From Bacteroidales bacterium (GTDB lineage Bacteria; Bacteroidota; Bacteroidia; Bacteroidales; Tenuifilaceae), in assembly GCA_013141385.1 (NCBI GenBank), contig JABFRB010000019.1, positions 1 through 64,000 of the forward strand: DNA of 64,000 bases, in the 5' to 3' direction. The notes under the pieces are model-generated. The model was given only the letters and a program-made list of their open reading frames with translations, ran no database searches and was not told where the DNA came from. The position numbers and the translations under genes are program-made. This document shows, one piece after another, positions 25,705-35,708 of this stretch (positions are counted from its first letter, which is position 1; every line of letters starts with the position of its first letter).

Positions 25705-27708
25705 ATGGCTCGAATAGGAGTTTTTATTTGTCACTGCGGCGAAAACATTAGCGCAACAGTTGATGTAGTAAAAGTTGCTGAGGAAATCAGCAAACTTAAG
25801 GGCGTTGCTCATAGTGTCGAGTATAAATATATGTGTTCCGACCCAGGACAAAACTTAGTTATTGAGGCAATAAAGGAGAAGAAACTTACAGGAGTTGTGG
25901 TTGCTGCGTGTTCACCACGTATGCACGAACCAACTTTCCGTAAAGCTTGTGAGAATGCTGGCCTTAACCCTTTCCTCTGCGAAATGGCTAACCTTAGGGA
26001 GCATTGTTCTTGGGTTCATGAAAGAAATGATACTACCACTGAAAAAGCTATTGATATTGTAAGAACATTGGTGGCAAAGGTTCAGAAGAATGCCGCACTT
26101 CAACCAATCAAGGTTCCTGTTACCAAAAAGGCATTAGTGATTGGAGGTGGAGTCGCAGGTATTCAGGCTGCACTTGATATTGCAAACTGTGGTCATAAAG
26201 TTATTTTGGTTGAACGCTCACCCTCTATTGGTGGTCACATGGCTCAGCTATCGGAGACTTTCCCAACTCTCGATTGCTCGCAATGTATCTTAACTCCAAG
26301 AATGGTTGAGGTTGCTCAGCACCCAAATATCACTCTATATACATACGCTGAAGTTGAAGGTCTAGAAGGGTTTATAGGTAACTTCAAGGTGAAAATTCGT
26401 AAAAAATCAAAGAGCCTCGATGAGAAACTTTGTACTGGTTGCGGGTTGTGTACAACAAAATGTCCTAAAAAGAAAATTCCAAGCGAGTTTGAACAAAACT
26501 TAGGGTTTCGTCCAGCAATATACGTTCCATTCCCTCAAGCAGTACCCAATAAACCGGTTATAGACAAAGTAAACTGTACCTATTATAATACAGGTAAGTG
26601 CAAAGTTTGCGAAATTGTTTGCCCTACAAAGGCAATCCGTTTCGACCAACCTGATGAAATAATCGAGGAATCAATTGGAGCAATTGTACTTGCAACTGGT
26701 TTTGAGGTTAAGCGTTCCGATTTCTTCCCAGAATACGGACATGGTAAATATAAAGATGTGATCGATGGTCTTCAATTTGAAAGATTAGCATCAGCATCTG
26801 GCCCAACACAAGGTGTTATTCGACGTCCATCGGATGGACAAATTCCAAAACGCATAGCATTTATAGCATGTGCTGGTTCTCGTGACCCTGCAAAGGGAAT
26901 AGAGTACTGCTCAAGAATCTGCTGTATGTACACCGCAAAACATGCAATGCTTTACAAACACAAGGTTCACGAGGGTGATGCTTACGTATACTATATGGAT
27001 ATTAGGGCAGCAGGTAAGAACTACGAAGAGTTTGTTCGCCGTGCCATTGAAGAAGACCATGTACATTATGTAAGAAGTCGCGTATCGACAATTATTGAGC
27101 GTAACGGAAAATATATATTAAAGGTAGCTGATACTCTTCTTGGTGCTCAACCTCAAGAGGTAGAGTTCGATATGGTAGTGCTTGCAACAGCAGGTATTGC
27201 TAGTCCAGGTGCAGAAAACTTAGCTCAAACCTTACATGTATCTTACGATCAACATAAGTTCTTTGCTGAGGCACATCCAAAACTTCGTCCTGTGGAGACA
27301 AACACCGCAGGTATTTTCTTAGCAGGTGCTTGCCAAACAACAAGGGATATTCCCGATTCAGTTTCAATGGCATCGGGTGCAGCAGTAAAAGTTGCTGGAT
27401 TGTTCTCACAAACAGAATTAACCCGTGATCCATTAATTGCTCAGGTTAACAGATTAGGCCCACCACTCTATTCAACCTGTGTTGGCTGCTTTATGTGTCA
27501 ACCAGTTTGCCCATACCAAGCAATCGAGCGAGAAGAGATTAAATCGAGAGATGGTAAAGTAATAAAGGTGCTTGCTAAAATAAACGAGGGATTATGTCAA
27601 GGTTGTGGAACTTGTATTGCACTTTGTCGCTCCAAATCTATCGACATTCATGGCTACACCAATCAGCAAGTTTACTCAGAGGTAGTGGCATTATTTAACG
27701 AGTTTTAG
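25705..27708 (+). CDS. hdrA: HdrA-like flavin/iron-sulfur subunit
   Basis: This 667-residue protein has an N-terminal CHC-containing domain (VFICHCGENI). A FAD-binding Rossmann motif, VIGGGVAGIQAALDIA, starts near residue 148, and the CSQCILTPRM cluster loop follows. Ferredoxin-like clusters lie mid-chain (CTGCGLCTTKCPKK, CKVCEIVCPTKAI) and at the C terminus (CVGCFMCQPVCPYQ, CQGCGTCIALC). HdrA holds the FAD where electrons bifurcate: one pair is split between ferredoxin and the HdrB disulfide site. The length matches single-copy HdrA. It is separated from hdrB by the S23 element but continues directly into flxD. Confidence 0.92.
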   Translation: MARIGVFICHCGENISATVDVVKVAEEISKLKGVAHSVEYKYMCSDPGQNLVIEAIKEKKLTGVVVAACSPRMHEPTFRKACENAGLNPFLCEMANLREHCSWVHERNDTTTEKAIDIVRTLVAKVQKNAALQPIKVPVTKKALVIGGGVAGIQAALDIANCGHKVILVERSPSIGGHMAQLSETFPTLDCSQCILTPRMVEVAQHPNITLYTYAEVEGLEGFIGNFKVKIRKKSKSLDEKLCTGCGLCTTKCPKKKIPSEFEQNLGFRPAIYVPFPQAVPNKPVIDKVNCTYYNTGKCKVCEIVCPTKAIRFDQPDEIIEESIGAIVLATGFEVKRSDFFPEYGHGKYKDVIDGLQFERLASASGPTQGVIRRPSDGQIPKRIAFIACAGSRDPAKGIEYCSRICCMYTAKHAMLYKHKVHEGDAYVYYMDIRAAGKNYEEFVRRAIEEDHVHYVRSRVSTIIERNGKYILKVADTLLGAQPQEVEFDMVVLATAGIASPGAENLAQTLHVSYDQHKFFAEAHPKLRPVETNTAGIFLAGACQTTRDIPDSVSMASGAAVKVAGLFSQTELTRDPLIAQVNRLGPPLYSTCVGCFMCQPVCPYQAIEREEIKSRDGKVIKVLAKINEGLCQGCGTCIALCRSKSIDIHGYTNQQVYSEVVALFNEF

Positions 27709-27736
27709 TAGAAAATATTCAAAATACCATATACAA

Positions 27737-28180
27737 ATGTCTGAATTTGAACCTAAAATAGTTGCTTTCGTATGCAACTGGTGTACATACGCCGGAGCCG
27801 ATTTAACGGGGACAAGCCGCATCAAGTATGCAGCCAACGTTAAGATTATTCGCTTCCCTTGTACAGGTAGAATCGACTTTATGCTTTTGATGAAAGCCTT
27901 TCAGAATGGTGCCGATGGGATTATCGTTTCAGGTTGTCACCCCAACGATTGTCACTATTCCAGTGGAAATTTCCACGCAAAACGCCGCTGGATGGCATTC
28001 CGCGAGTTGCTCGATTATATGGGTGTTGATATTGAGCGAATCACTTTCTCTTGGGTATCGGCTGCCGAGGGTGCACGTTGGGCTGAGATTGTAAATACTA
28101 CTACCGAAAAACTCCGTAAACTCGGACCCTATACAAATTATCAGAATCTTGTTAAATCTGGTATAGAAGAAGAACTATAA
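27737..28180 (+). CDS. flxD: MvhD/FlxD-like [2Fe-2S] electron-transfer protein
   Basis: This 147-residue protein carries the MvhD cysteines: CNWCTYAGAD near the start, FPCTGRID in the middle, and SGCHPNDCHY. MvhD/FlxD proteins hold a [2Fe-2S] cluster and carry electrons from the input module into HdrA. The gene is 28 bases after hdrA, and its stop overlaps the next ATG (TAATG), as expected for tight subunit stoichiometry. The order hdrA-flxD-flxC-flxB-flxA argues for an NADH-linked Flx module rather than a hydrogenase. Confidence 0.88.
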   Translation: MSEFEPKIVAFVCNWCTYAGADLTGTSRIKYAANVKIIRFPCTGRIDFMLLMKAFQNGADGIIVSGCHPNDCHYSSGNFHAKRRWMAFRELLDYMGVDIERITFSWVSAAEGARWAEIVNTTTEKLRKLGPYTNYQNLVKSGIEEEL

Positions 28181-28983
28181 TGGAAAGTATAAGAAAAAGA
28201 GCCAAGGAGTTGCTAGATAGCAAACAGGTTCAAGTAATCATAGGTTACGAAAACGGAACCTCAAATAAAGTTAGAGCATCATTTATTAAAGATTCTGCTC
28301 AGGTCGATAAACTCATTTACGATGAGCGTTGCACCCAAAACCTAGCGGTATATCTTGTTAAGCATGAGGTAAAACATCTTGGAAAGATGGGTATTGTTGC
28401 TACCATCCCAGTGATGAGAACAATCAATATGCTCATTTCCGAAGAACAGGTTAAGGCTGAAAATATTGTGGTTCTAGGCATAGGTGAGGATGGTAAACTC
28501 CTCGATTTTCCCGACCTAACCGTAATGGAAACTTATCTTCAAAAAGCGAATACCGCATTTTCGGCTAAGGATAAGGAGGCGATTGAGAAGTTAAAGAAGA
28601 TGACTACTCAAGAGAAGTTTGACTACTGGACAAATGCTCTTGAAACCTGCTTCAAATGCTATGCATGTCGTTCGGCTTGCCCTCTTTGCTACTGTACACG
28701 TTGTGCTGTTGAATGCAATCAACCTCAATGGATTCCAGTACAGGCAAGTAAAAATGGAAACTATGAATGGCACATGCTAAGAGCAATGCACCTTTCGGGA
28801 CGTTGTGTAAGTTGTGGTGACTGCGGAAGAGCCTGTCCATTGGATATTCCAGTTCATCTGCTTACCATGCATATGGCTGAAGAATCAAAGAGATTATTTG
28901 GGGTTGACTCAGGTCTTTCGATGAAGATGGAGTCAGTTCTATCAAATTACAAACTTGATGATAAAGACAATTTTATTCTCTAA
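28180..28983 (+). CDS. flxC: FlxC-like iron-sulfur protein
   Basis: In this 267-residue protein the first 130 residues form an alpha/beta domain without cysteine clusters. The C-terminal half has CFKCYACRSACPLCYCTRC and CVSCGDCGRACPLDIP, which can hold at least two [4Fe-4S] clusters. Length, motifs and position between flxD and flxB fit FlxC of the flavin oxidoreductase-heterodisulfide reductase complex described in Desulfovibrio. It should relay electrons within the input module. Overlap with flxD suggests coupled translation. The exact subunit letter is by analogy. Confidence 0.7.
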   Translation: MESIRKRAKELLDSKQVQVIIGYENGTSNKVRASFIKDSAQVDKLIYDERCTQNLAVYLVKHEVKHLGKMGIVATIPVMRTINMLISEEQVKAENIVVLGIGEDGKLLDFPDLTVMETYLQKANTAFSAKDKEAIEKLKKMTTQEKFDYWTNALETCFKCYACRSACPLCYCTRCAVECNQPQWIPVQASKNGNYEWHMLRAMHLSGRCVSCGDCGRACPLDIPVHLLTMHMAEESKRLFGVDSGLSMKMESVLSNYKLDDKDNFIL

Positions 28984-28986
28984 GAT

Positions 28987-30003
28987 ATGGAACTTGAAAG
29001 GAAACTAATCAAAAAGGCATCGCTTGAAAAACTTTACCAAAAGCTTCAGGCGAATGGCAATAAAATATTCGCTCCAATTATCAAAGATGGTAAAACAGAA
29101 TTTCACTATAACCCATCATATACCGAGGTTACCTATGATCATATTCAAACAACCCAATCGTTAAAAAATACCGTATTTCCTAAGATAGAGAATCTTGTAC
29201 GTTTCACAACCGATAGGAATGGTACTGAGGTTACTGAGGTAGATCTAGCAAAAGTTCCAAGCCTTGTCCTTTGGGGTGCTCACCCTTGTGATGCTGCTGG
29301 CTTTAACGCCTTGAAGTCGATATTCATGTGGGATTATAAAGATGAGTACTTTAATACCAGAATGAATAAGATGGCGGTTATTAGCCTTAGCTGCTATAAA
29401 TGTGACGATAACTGTTTTTGTACCTCTGTTGGACTAAATCCAGGCGCAACAAACGGAAGCGATATACTGCTCACCAAACTTAGCACTGGCGATTATCTTG
29501 CCGAGATTATCACCAAAAAGGGCAAAGAGATTGTAAATGCTGCCGCAGATCTATTTGAGGCTGCTCCTGCAGAATCAAAAGATGGAAACCTTGCTCAGGT
29601 TAAGCAACAATTCTCACACGAAAAGGTAACCAAAAACCTTGCTGGCACTTTCGAACACCCATTCTGGGTTGAAAATTCGCTCCGCTGCATTGGTTGCGGT
29701 GCTTGTGCGTTTGTATGCCCTGCTTGTGCTTGTTTCGATATTCAAGATGAAACCAAGGGTAAAACTGGTAAACGACTAAGATGTTGGGATTCATGCGGTT
29801 TTGGACTATTTACAATCCATACATCAGGTCATAACCCACGCGAGGTTCAGAGTCAGCGTTGGAGACAGAGGATTATGCATAAATTCTCATATATGCCTGA
29901 ACGTAACGAATCGCTTGGTTGCATTGGTTGCGGCCGCTGTTCACGTGCTTGCCCTGTGGATATGAATATCCTTGAGCAGCTGGTTAAATTGGAGAATATT
30001 TAA
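28987..30003 (+). CDS. flxB: FlxB-like iron-sulfur protein (AsrA/hydrogenase beta-like)
   Basis: This 338-residue protein has the AsrA/HydB-type segment GAHPCDAAGFNALKSIF and the SLSCYKCDDNCFCTSVG cysteine group. Two ferredoxin-like clusters (CIGCGACAFVCPACACF and CIGCGRCSRACPVDM) lie near the C terminus. Related subunits pair with an FAD/NAD(P)-binding partner and pass electrons from NAD(P)H into the complex. It starts 3 bases after flxC. It could also be named a sulfite reductase A-like protein, but no sulfite reductase catalytic subunit is near. Confidence 0.75.
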   Translation: MELERKLIKKASLEKLYQKLQANGNKIFAPIIKDGKTEFHYNPSYTEVTYDHIQTTQSLKNTVFPKIENLVRFTTDRNGTEVTEVDLAKVPSLVLWGAHPCDAAGFNALKSIFMWDYKDEYFNTRMNKMAVISLSCYKCDDNCFCTSVGLNPGATNGSDILLTKLSTGDYLAEIITKKGKEIVNAAADLFEAAPAESKDGNLAQVKQQFSHEKVTKNLAGTFEHPFWVENSLRCIGCGACAFVCPACACFDIQDETKGKTGKRLRCWDSCGFGLFTIHTSGHNPREVQSQRWRQRIMHKFSYMPERNESLGCIGCGRCSRACPVDMNILEQLVKLENI

Positions 30004-30088
30004 TTTGAAAATGGTCAGAATTGGTGAGCATTTCCTTTTCAAAATAAAGTTTTAAATAGAAAGACAAACATTCAAAATTATTCGAGAT

Positions 30089-30925
30089 ATGTGTCAAAAT
30101 ATCTATAAACCCTACTTAATGGAGGTCGAGAAGATTACCGAAGAAGCACCTGAGGTAAAAACTTTTCGATTAAAATTCAAGAACCCTGAGGATGCTGAAA
30201 AGTTCGAGTTTAAGGCTGGGCAGTTTGGTGAGTACTCGGTGATGGGCGAAGGCGAATCAACCTTTTGTATCGCATCAGCACCTACCCGCAAGGGGTATAT
30301 CGAATGTACATTCCGCAAGGCAGGTAGAGTAACTGGCGCATTGGCAAATCTCGAAGAGGGCGAAACCATTGGTTTCCGTGGTCCTTATGGCAATATCTTC
30401 CCAATTGATGAGTGGAAAGGCAAAAACCTACTCTACATCGCTGGTGGTATTGCACTTCCCCCTATGCGTTGCGTGATTTGGAATACACTCGATTTAAGAG
30501 AAAACTATAAAGATATTACAATTATATACGGTGCAAGAACGGTAAACGACCTAGTTTATAAGCACGAGTTAAAGGAATGGGGGGAGCGTCCCGATGTGAA
30601 GTTGGTAACTACCGTTGACCCAGGGGGTGAAACTCCAAATTGGAAGGGCGAAGTTGGATTTGTTCCAACTGTTCTCGAAAAGGTTGCCCCATCGAGCAAA
30701 GATACCATTGCTATTGTTTGTGGCCCTCCAATTATGATCAAATACACGTTCCCTGTTCTCGAAAAGTTAGGTTTTACTGAAGATACTATCTTTACAACGC
30801 TTGAAAACAGGATGAAGTGCGGGTTTGGGAAATGCGGTCGTTGCAATGTTGGTAAGTACTTTGTTTGTAAGGATGGACCAGTTTTTACCTATAAACAGCT
30901 AAAGGAATTACCTGATGAGTATTAG
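30089..30925 (+). CDS. flxA: FlxA-like FAD/NAD(P)-binding oxidoreductase
   Basis: This 278-residue protein of the ferredoxin reductase / AsrB type has an FAD-binding segment (STFCIASAPTRKG), an NAD(P) fold beginning LLYIAGGIALPPMR, and a C-terminal [2Fe-2S] cysteine group MKCGFGKCGRCNVGKYFVC. This is the subunit expected to oxidise NADH and feed FlxB. It ends the operon after an 85-base gap. NADH rather than NADPH is inferred from the Flx family; the nucleotide preference cannot be read with certainty. Confidence 0.8.
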   Translation: MCQNIYKPYLMEVEKITEEAPEVKTFRLKFKNPEDAEKFEFKAGQFGEYSVMGEGESTFCIASAPTRKGYIECTFRKAGRVTGALANLEEGETIGFRGPYGNIFPIDEWKGKNLLYIAGGIALPPMRCVIWNTLDLRENYKDITIIYGARTVNDLVYKHELKEWGERPDVKLVTTVDPGGETPNWKGEVGFVPTVLEKVAPSSKDTIAIVCGPPIMIKYTFPVLEKLGFTEDTIFTTLENRMKCGFGKCGRCNVGKYFVCKDGPVFTYKQLKELPDEY

Positions 30926-31071
30926 AATACTCCAATGCTTCAAATAGCAGAGTTCTTTAAAATGTTTTTATTGCTTTTTTAACTGTTTATCAACTAACAG
31001 TATATTGTAAAAGTTGACATATATCATCGAGGCGGCTGTTTTAAAATCGATGTGTTATTAATGCTAAATTC

Positions 31072-31079
31072 TACATTTG
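31072..31079 (+). promoter_or_regulatory. Bacteroidota -7 box (TACATTTG) for the nuo operon
   Basis: TACATTTG matches TAnnTTTG exactly and lies 20 bases before the nuoA ATG. The 174-base gap to flxA holds no clear terminator, so nuo may be read both from here and from the flx operon. Confidence 0.5.
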
Positions 31080-31099
31080 CGAATCGTAAAATATAGCCT

Positions 31100-31450
31100 A
31101 TGAGCGGCGAATTCTTAATTCTGTTTTTTATTGTAGCGGTTGTACTGGTTGGTGGTGCGATAATTTTTTCAAATTATGTTGCCCCAACTTCAGAGAACCC
31201 ACAAAAGCACGATCCATATGAGTGCGGTATCCCAACAAAAGGGTTAACATGGTTGCAGTTTAACGTAGGTTACTACCTGTTTGCCATTATCTTTCTAGTG
31301 TTCGACGTTGAAATCGTTTTTGTGTTTCCTTGGTCGGTTGTTATGAAAGATCTTGGGATGACCGCTTTTATTGAGATCGTGATATTCTTCTTTGTACTTG
31401 TCCTAGGCCTACTATACGCCTGGAAGAAAAAGGCTTTGATATGGGAGTAA
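31100..31450 (+). CDS. nuoA: NADH-quinone oxidoreductase subunit A
   Basis: This 116-residue protein has three transmembrane helices and the conserved [13 protein letters not shown] loop after helix 1, followed by [14 protein letters not shown] in helix 2. NuoA belongs to the membrane arm near the quinone channel. It starts the nuo operon and overlaps nuoB by 10 bases. The length and motifs are normal. Confidence 0.95.
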   Translation: MSGEFLILFFIVAVVLVGGAIIFSNYVAPTSENPQKHDPYECGIPTKGLTWLQFNVGYYLFAIIFLVFDVEIVFVFPWSVVMKDLGMTAFIEIVIFFFVLVLGLLYAWKKKALIWE

Positions 31451-31983
31451 AAATTAAATCGATGAAGTACGAAGATTTTGAGGATAACGAAACCCTCGAA
31501 CTCTTCAAACAATCAGGCGGCAACATCCTTTTCACAACAATCGATAATATAGTTAATTGGGGACGAAGCAATAGCATCTGGCCATTGACCTTCGCAACCA
31601 GCTGTTGTGGTATTGAAATGATGGCCACTGGTGCTGCACGTCATGACTTTGCCCGTTTCGGCATAGAGGTTTATCGTGCTAGCCCTCGTCAAGCAGACGT
31701 AATTGTTGTTGCAGGAACAATCGTACCAAAGATGGCTCCTGTGCTAAAACGTTTGTACGACCAGATGCCTGATCCAAAGTATGTTATTGCAATGGGAGCA
31801 TGCGCAGTTTCTGGCGGACCATTTGTTAATTCATACTCCATTGTTAAAGGTGTTGATAAGATTATACCTGTGGATGTTTATGTTCCAGGATGTCCCCCAA
31901 GACCTGAAGCATTGCTTTATGGTGTTATGCAGCTCCAGCGCAAGATCAAGACTGAGAGTATGTTTTTAAAAAAAGATAAATAA
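31441..31983 (+). CDS. nuoB: NADH-quinone oxidoreductase subunit B
   Basis: This 180-residue subunit of the peripheral arm holds cluster N2. The ligands are visible as TSCCGIEMM (two adjacent Cys), MGACAVSGG and [12 protein letters not shown], all intact. N2 donates electrons to quinone. The first ATG overlaps nuoA; an internal ATG at 31462 is possible. Because NuoB is complete while NuoEFG are missing, the complex should still reduce quinone, but from another donor. Confidence 0.95.
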   Translation: MGVKIKSMKYEDFEDNETLELFKQSGGNILFTTIDNIVNWGRSNSIWPLTFATSCCGIEMMATGAARHDFARFGIEVYRASPRQADVIVVAGTIVPKMAPVLKRLYDQMPDPKYVIAMGACAVSGGPFVNSYSIVKGVDKIIPVDVYVPGCPPRPEALLYGVMQLQRKIKTESMFLKKDK

Positions 31984-32001
31984 CGATTTCAGCCTGAACT
32001 T

Positions 32002-32451
32002 ATGACTAACCAGGAATTGAAAGATAGTATACTAAAGATAGAGCCTACAGCCGTTCTTGATGAGGGGAAACAATGCCTCAATCTTACGGTTGCCGCTGAC
32101 AAATGGTATAGCCTTGCTCAGCAGCTAAAAGGGAATAAGGAGTTGGCTTTTGACTATCTGTTTAACCTAACGGGTGTTGACTATGGCGATACCCTTGGAG
32201 TAGTTTATCATCTTGAATCAACAATGTTTCATCATGTAATCGTTGTTAAGGTTTCGGCTGATAAGCAGAATCCCCAAATCCCAACCATTTGTGATATTTG
32301 GAGAACCGCTGAATTCCACGAGAGAGAAGCATTCGATTTTCTTGGAATACAGTTTACTAACCATCCCGATTTGAGAAGAATTTTCCTTGATGAGGAGTGG
32401 AAAGGTTATCCGTTACGGAAGGACTACGACCCTTCAGTAAATACTATTTGA
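32002..32451 (+). CDS. nuoC: NADH-quinone oxidoreductase subunit C
   Basis: This 149-residue protein has the conserved C-terminal segment EFHEREAFDFLGIQFTNHPDLRRIF followed by WKGYPLRKDYD. NuoC is a structural subunit next to NuoB and NuoD. Here it is a separate gene and not fused to nuoD, as it is in several related Bacteroidota. It lies 10 bases before nuoD. Confidence 0.93.
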   Translation: MTNQELKDSILKIEPTAVLDEGKQCLNLTVAADKWYSLAQQLKGNKELAFDYLFNLTGVDYGDTLGVVYHLESTMFHHVIVVKVSADKQNPQIPTICDIWRTAEFHEREAFDFLGIQFTNHPDLRRIFLDEEWKGYPLRKDYDPSVNTI

Positions 32452-32461
32452 TCATAGGACT

Positions 32462-33583
32462 ATGGCTGAAGAGATTATTATTCCAGAGGCAGACAATCAG
32501 GAGATTTCCATTAACATGGGACCTCAACACCCATCTACTCACGGTGTGTTACGTCTTGTCCTTTCGCTAAAAGGCGAAATGGTTCAAAAAGTTGAACCAC
32601 ATTGCGGTTACATCCATCGTGGTATGGAGAAGATGACCGAAACAATGACCTACCAACAGATCATACATCTTACCGATAGGCTCGATTACCTTTCTGCTCA
32701 CATGAATAATGCAGCAGTTTGCCTCGCAGTTGAAAAAGCACTTGACATTGAGGTACCCGAAAGAGTAAAGGTTATCCGCACAATTATGGATGAATTAGCC
32801 AGAATCGCTTCACATCAACTTTGGTGGTGTTCATTCGGTATGGATCTTGGTGGTTTAACATGTTTCTTCTATGGACTTCGCGACCGCGAAAAAATTCTTG
32901 ATATTTTTGAGGAGACCACTGGTAGCCGATTAATACAGAGTTACAATTGTCCTGGTGGTTTAATGGCTGATCTCGATCCAAATTTCCAAAAGAAGGTTAA
33001 AGATTTTATAAAATACTTCAGAAAAATCCTTCCTGAGTATGATGAGTTGCTTTCAGGCAACATCATTATGATGGAAAGAGCTAAAGGTGTTGGAGTAATG
33101 AGCAAGGAACAAGCTATCTCTTTTGGTATGACAGGTCCATCTGGTAGAGGAAGCGGTTTCTCATGCGACGTTCGCAAGCATCACCCTTACCATGCCTACG
33201 ACAGGGTTAAATTTAACGAGGTTTTACGTACTGAAGGCGATACTTACGCTCGTTATATGGTCCGTTTGGACGAGATGCGTGAATCGATGAATATAATCGA
33301 ACAACTAATCGATAATATTCCTACTGGTGACGTCGCTGTTAAGATGAAGCCGATTATCAAACTTCCTGAAGGAGAGTACTATCAAAGAGTTGAATCTGCA
33401 CGTGGCGAGTTTGGTGTTTACATTATAAGCAAAGGCGAAAAAAATCCATATAGGATGAAATTTCGTTCACCAAACTTCTGTAATCTTTCGGCACTTGATA
33501 CCTTGGCCAGAGGTCAAAAGATTGCAGACTTAGTGGCTATTGGTGGCTCACTCGATTACATTATTCCTGATATTGACAGATAG
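32462..33583 (+). CDS. nuoD: NADH-quinone oxidoreductase subunit D
   Basis: This 373-residue protein begins with the quinone-site segment INMGPQHPSTHGVLRL and later has PHCGYIHRGMEK. It is related to NiFe hydrogenase large subunits but lacks their metal-binding cysteines. NuoD forms the quinone pocket with NuoB. The C terminus ends with IGGSLDYIIPDIDR, as in the family. No abnormality is seen. Confidence 0.95.
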   Translation: MAEEIIIPEADNQEISINMGPQHPSTHGVLRLVLSLKGEMVQKVEPHCGYIHRGMEKMTETMTYQQIIHLTDRLDYLSAHMNNAAVCLAVEKALDIEVPERVKVIRTIMDELARIASHQLWWCSFGMDLGGLTCFFYGLRDREKILDIFEETTGSRLIQSYNCPGGLMADLDPNFQKKVKDFIKYFRKILPEYDELLSGNIIMMERAKGVGVMSKEQAISFGMTGPSGRGSGFSCDVRKHHPYHAYDRVKFNEVLRTEGDTYARYMVRLDEMRESMNIIEQLIDNIPTGDVAVKMKPIIKLPEGEYYQRVESARGEFGVYIISKGEKNPYRMKFRSPNFCNLSALDTLARGQKIADLVAIGGSLDYIIPDIDR

Positions 33584-33607
33584 TAAAACGAATGAATACG
33601 ATACGAT

Positions 33608-34708
33608 ATGTCATTTACTTTTGATTTCTACGACTTTACAAGCTTTACCCAGTGGGTCGATGTTACATTGCGCGGAGCGTGCTCCCCGTTTTGGGCTGTC
33701 CTTTGGGAAATGGTTATTGTAGGAGTTTTATTCCTGGCATTCTATGCAGTTGTCGGGTTATATCTGGTTTATGCCGAACGTAAAATTTGTGCATTTATCC
33801 AGAACCGTGTTGGTCCCAATAGGGTAGGCCCCTATGGTTTTTTCCAAACCATTGCCGACCTAATTAAACTCCTTATGAAGGAGATTATCTCCATCCGCGA
33901 AGCCGACAAATTACTCTTTAACCTAGCACCATTTATTGTAATCATCACTTCATTCTTAGCACTTGCAGCTATTCCTTTTGCAAAAGGGCTACACCCAATC
34001 GACCTAAACATTGGAGTCTTTTATGTGATGGCCATTTCGTCGATGGGGGTTGTTGGTATTCTGCTTGCAGGATGGTCGAGTAACAGTAAGTACTCGCTAC
34101 TTGGTGCAATGCGTAGTGGTGCGCAGATTATCAGCTACGAACTTTCGGTTGGTATGTCGCTTATTGCGATTTGCGTGCTTGCAGGCAGTATGCAACTTTC
34201 AACCATTGTAGAAGGACAGAGAGACCTTTGGTTCATTTTTAAAGGACATATTCCTGCTATTACCGCATTCATAGTCTATATGATTGCTGCTACCGCAGAG
34301 ACAAACCGTGGTCCTTTCGACTTGGCTGAGGCTGAATCAGAGTTAGCAGCAGGTTTCCACACTGAGTACTCAGGGATTAAGTTTGCATTCTTCTTCCTTG
34401 CAGAGTACATGAACATGTTTATTGTTGCATCGTTAGCCGCTACCATTTTCTGGGGTGGTTGGATGCCTCTACATATACCAGGTCTCGAAAGCTTTAACCA
34501 TGTAATGGATTTTATACCTCCTGTTCTATGGTATGTTGGAAAAACCGTTGTAATCATCCTCATTATGATGTGGTTCAAGTGGACTTTCCCACGCTTACGT
34601 ATCGACCAGCTATTGAACCTTGAGTGGAAGTTTCTGCTTCCAATCAGCTTGGTTAACATTCTAATAATGGCATTTATTGTCTTAATGGGTTGGCAGATTG
34701 GATTATGA
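33608..34708 (+). CDS. nuoH: NADH-quinone oxidoreductase subunit H
   Basis: This 366-residue protein has about eight transmembrane helices, the signature [20 protein letters not shown] after the first long helix, and the acidic [20 protein letters not shown] loop. NuoH connects the quinone site to the ion-pumping arm. The TGA stop overlaps the nuoI ATG. The short amphipathic N-terminal extension (about 25 residues) is longer than in many relatives. Confidence 0.95.
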   Translation: MSFTFDFYDFTSFTQWVDVTLRGACSPFWAVLWEMVIVGVLFLAFYAVVGLYLVYAERKICAFIQNRVGPNRVGPYGFFQTIADLIKLLMKEIISIREADKLLFNLAPFIVIITSFLALAAIPFAKGLHPIDLNIGVFYVMAISSMGVVGILLAGWSSNSKYSLLGAMRSGAQIISYELSVGMSLIAICVLAGSMQLSTIVEGQRDLWFIFKGHIPAITAFIVYMIAATAETNRGPFDLAEAESELAAGFHTEYSGIKFAFFFLAEYMNMFIVASLAATIFWGGWMPLHIPGLESFNHVMDFIPPVLWYVGKTVVIILIMMWFKWTFPRLRIDQLLNLEWKFLLPISLVNILIMAFIVLMGWQIGL

Positions 34709-35184
34709 GAGAAATATTTAACTACTTCAAAACTATATTCTTCGCCCTTAAGTCCCTTTGGACTGGGATGAAGGTAACTAGTGCTTATTTTTTTAAGCCT
34801 TGGAAAATTGTAACCCAACAGTATCCTGAGAATCGTAAAAAACTGAAAATGTATGAGCGAACCAAGGGTGAATTGGTTATGCCTCATAACGAAAAGAACG
34901 AGCATCAGTGTACCGCTTGCGGAATTTGCCAGATCAATTGCCCTAACGGAACAATTGAGGTAAAATCTGTTACCATCGAAACACCCGATGGAAAGAAGAA
35001 AAAAGTACTCGACAAGTATATCTACAACCTTGGAATGTGTACTTTCTGTGGACTATGCGTAAAAGTTTGTCCATCGGATGCAATTGTATTTTCGAACAAG
35101 TTCGAACATGCTGTTTTCAACAAGGAAAAACTTGTGAAAACTCTAAATAAAGAAGGTTCAACCTTAAAGAAAGGGGCTGAATAA
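34705..35184 (+). CDS. nuoI: NADH-quinone oxidoreductase subunit I
   Basis: This 159-residue protein carries two ferredoxin motifs, [16 protein letters not shown] and [16 protein letters not shown], which bind clusters N6a and N6b. I chose the ATG at 34705, which forms an ATGA overlap with nuoH; an upstream ATG would overlap more. In an enzyme without NuoEFG, NuoI is the most likely docking point for reduced ferredoxin or a ferredoxin-like partner such as the Flx-Hdr product. Confidence 0.93.
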   Translation: MREIFNYFKTIFFALKSLWTGMKVTSAYFFKPWKIVTQQYPENRKKLKMYERTKGELVMPHNEKNEHQCTACGICQINCPNGTIEVKSVTIETPDGKKKKVLDKYIYNLGMCTFCGLCVKVCPSDAIVFSNKFEHAVFNKEKLVKTLNKEGSTLKKGAE

Positions 35185-35705
35185 TGGAAATTACCGTACA
35201 TCAAATCATGTTTGCCCTGTTTTCGGCTATCATATTGGTTTTTTCAGTTTTAACTGTAACCACCCGAAGAATCCTAAGAGCAGCTACTTTTCTTCTCTTA
35301 GTACTTGTTTCAACTGCAGGGCTCTACTTTATGCTCAACTACCAGTTTATGGCTGGGGTTCAGCTTACCCTATATGCAGGGGGTATTGTAGTTCTAATCA
35401 TCTTTTCAATTTTGCTTACCAGCCATATCAGCCAAAAGTTTGAAACTGTAGGTTGGAGAAAAGCATACTTCTCAGCACTTGCATCTATTGCCGGGGCAAT
35501 TCTTTGTATCACAACAATCCTTCAGCACAAGTTTCAGGCAACAACCGAAGCGGCTAAAGAGATCGATATGAAACTAATTGGGAACAGCTTGCTAAGCACC
35601 GACAGAGATGGTTACGTTCTTCCTTTTGAGGTAATCAGTGTGCTGTTGCTTGCCGCAATGATTGGAGCGATTGTAGTTGCTAAACGTAAGAAAACAAAAG
35701 AATAA
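35184..35705 (+). CDS. nuoJ: NADH-quinone oxidoreductase subunit J
   Basis: This 173-residue protein has five hydrophobic helices, including the segment FMAGVQLTLYAGGIVVLIIF with the pi-bulge-forming YAGG. It is part of the membrane arm's proton path. The start overlaps the nuoI stop (TAATGG) and the gene is 3 bases from nuoK. Confidence 0.93.
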   Translation: MEITVHQIMFALFSAIILVFSVLTVTTRRILRAATFLLLVLVSTAGLYFMLNYQFMAGVQLTLYAGGIVVLIIFSILLTSHISQKFETVGWRKAYFSALASIAGAILCITTILQHKFQATTEAAKEIDMKLIGNSLLSTDRDGYVLPFEVISVLLLAAMIGAIVVAKRKKTKE

Positions 35706-35708
35706 GAT

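Noticed and set aside
28987-30925. Anaerobic sulfite reductase asrAB
   Set aside because: The two proteins resemble AsrA and AsrB, but no siroheme-binding AsrC is present and the genes continue an hdr-flx operon.
27737-30925. Hydrogenase-linked Mvh-Hdr complex
   Set aside because: MvhD-like FlxD is present, but there is no NiFe hydrogenase large or small subunit; an FAD/NAD-binding subunit takes that place.
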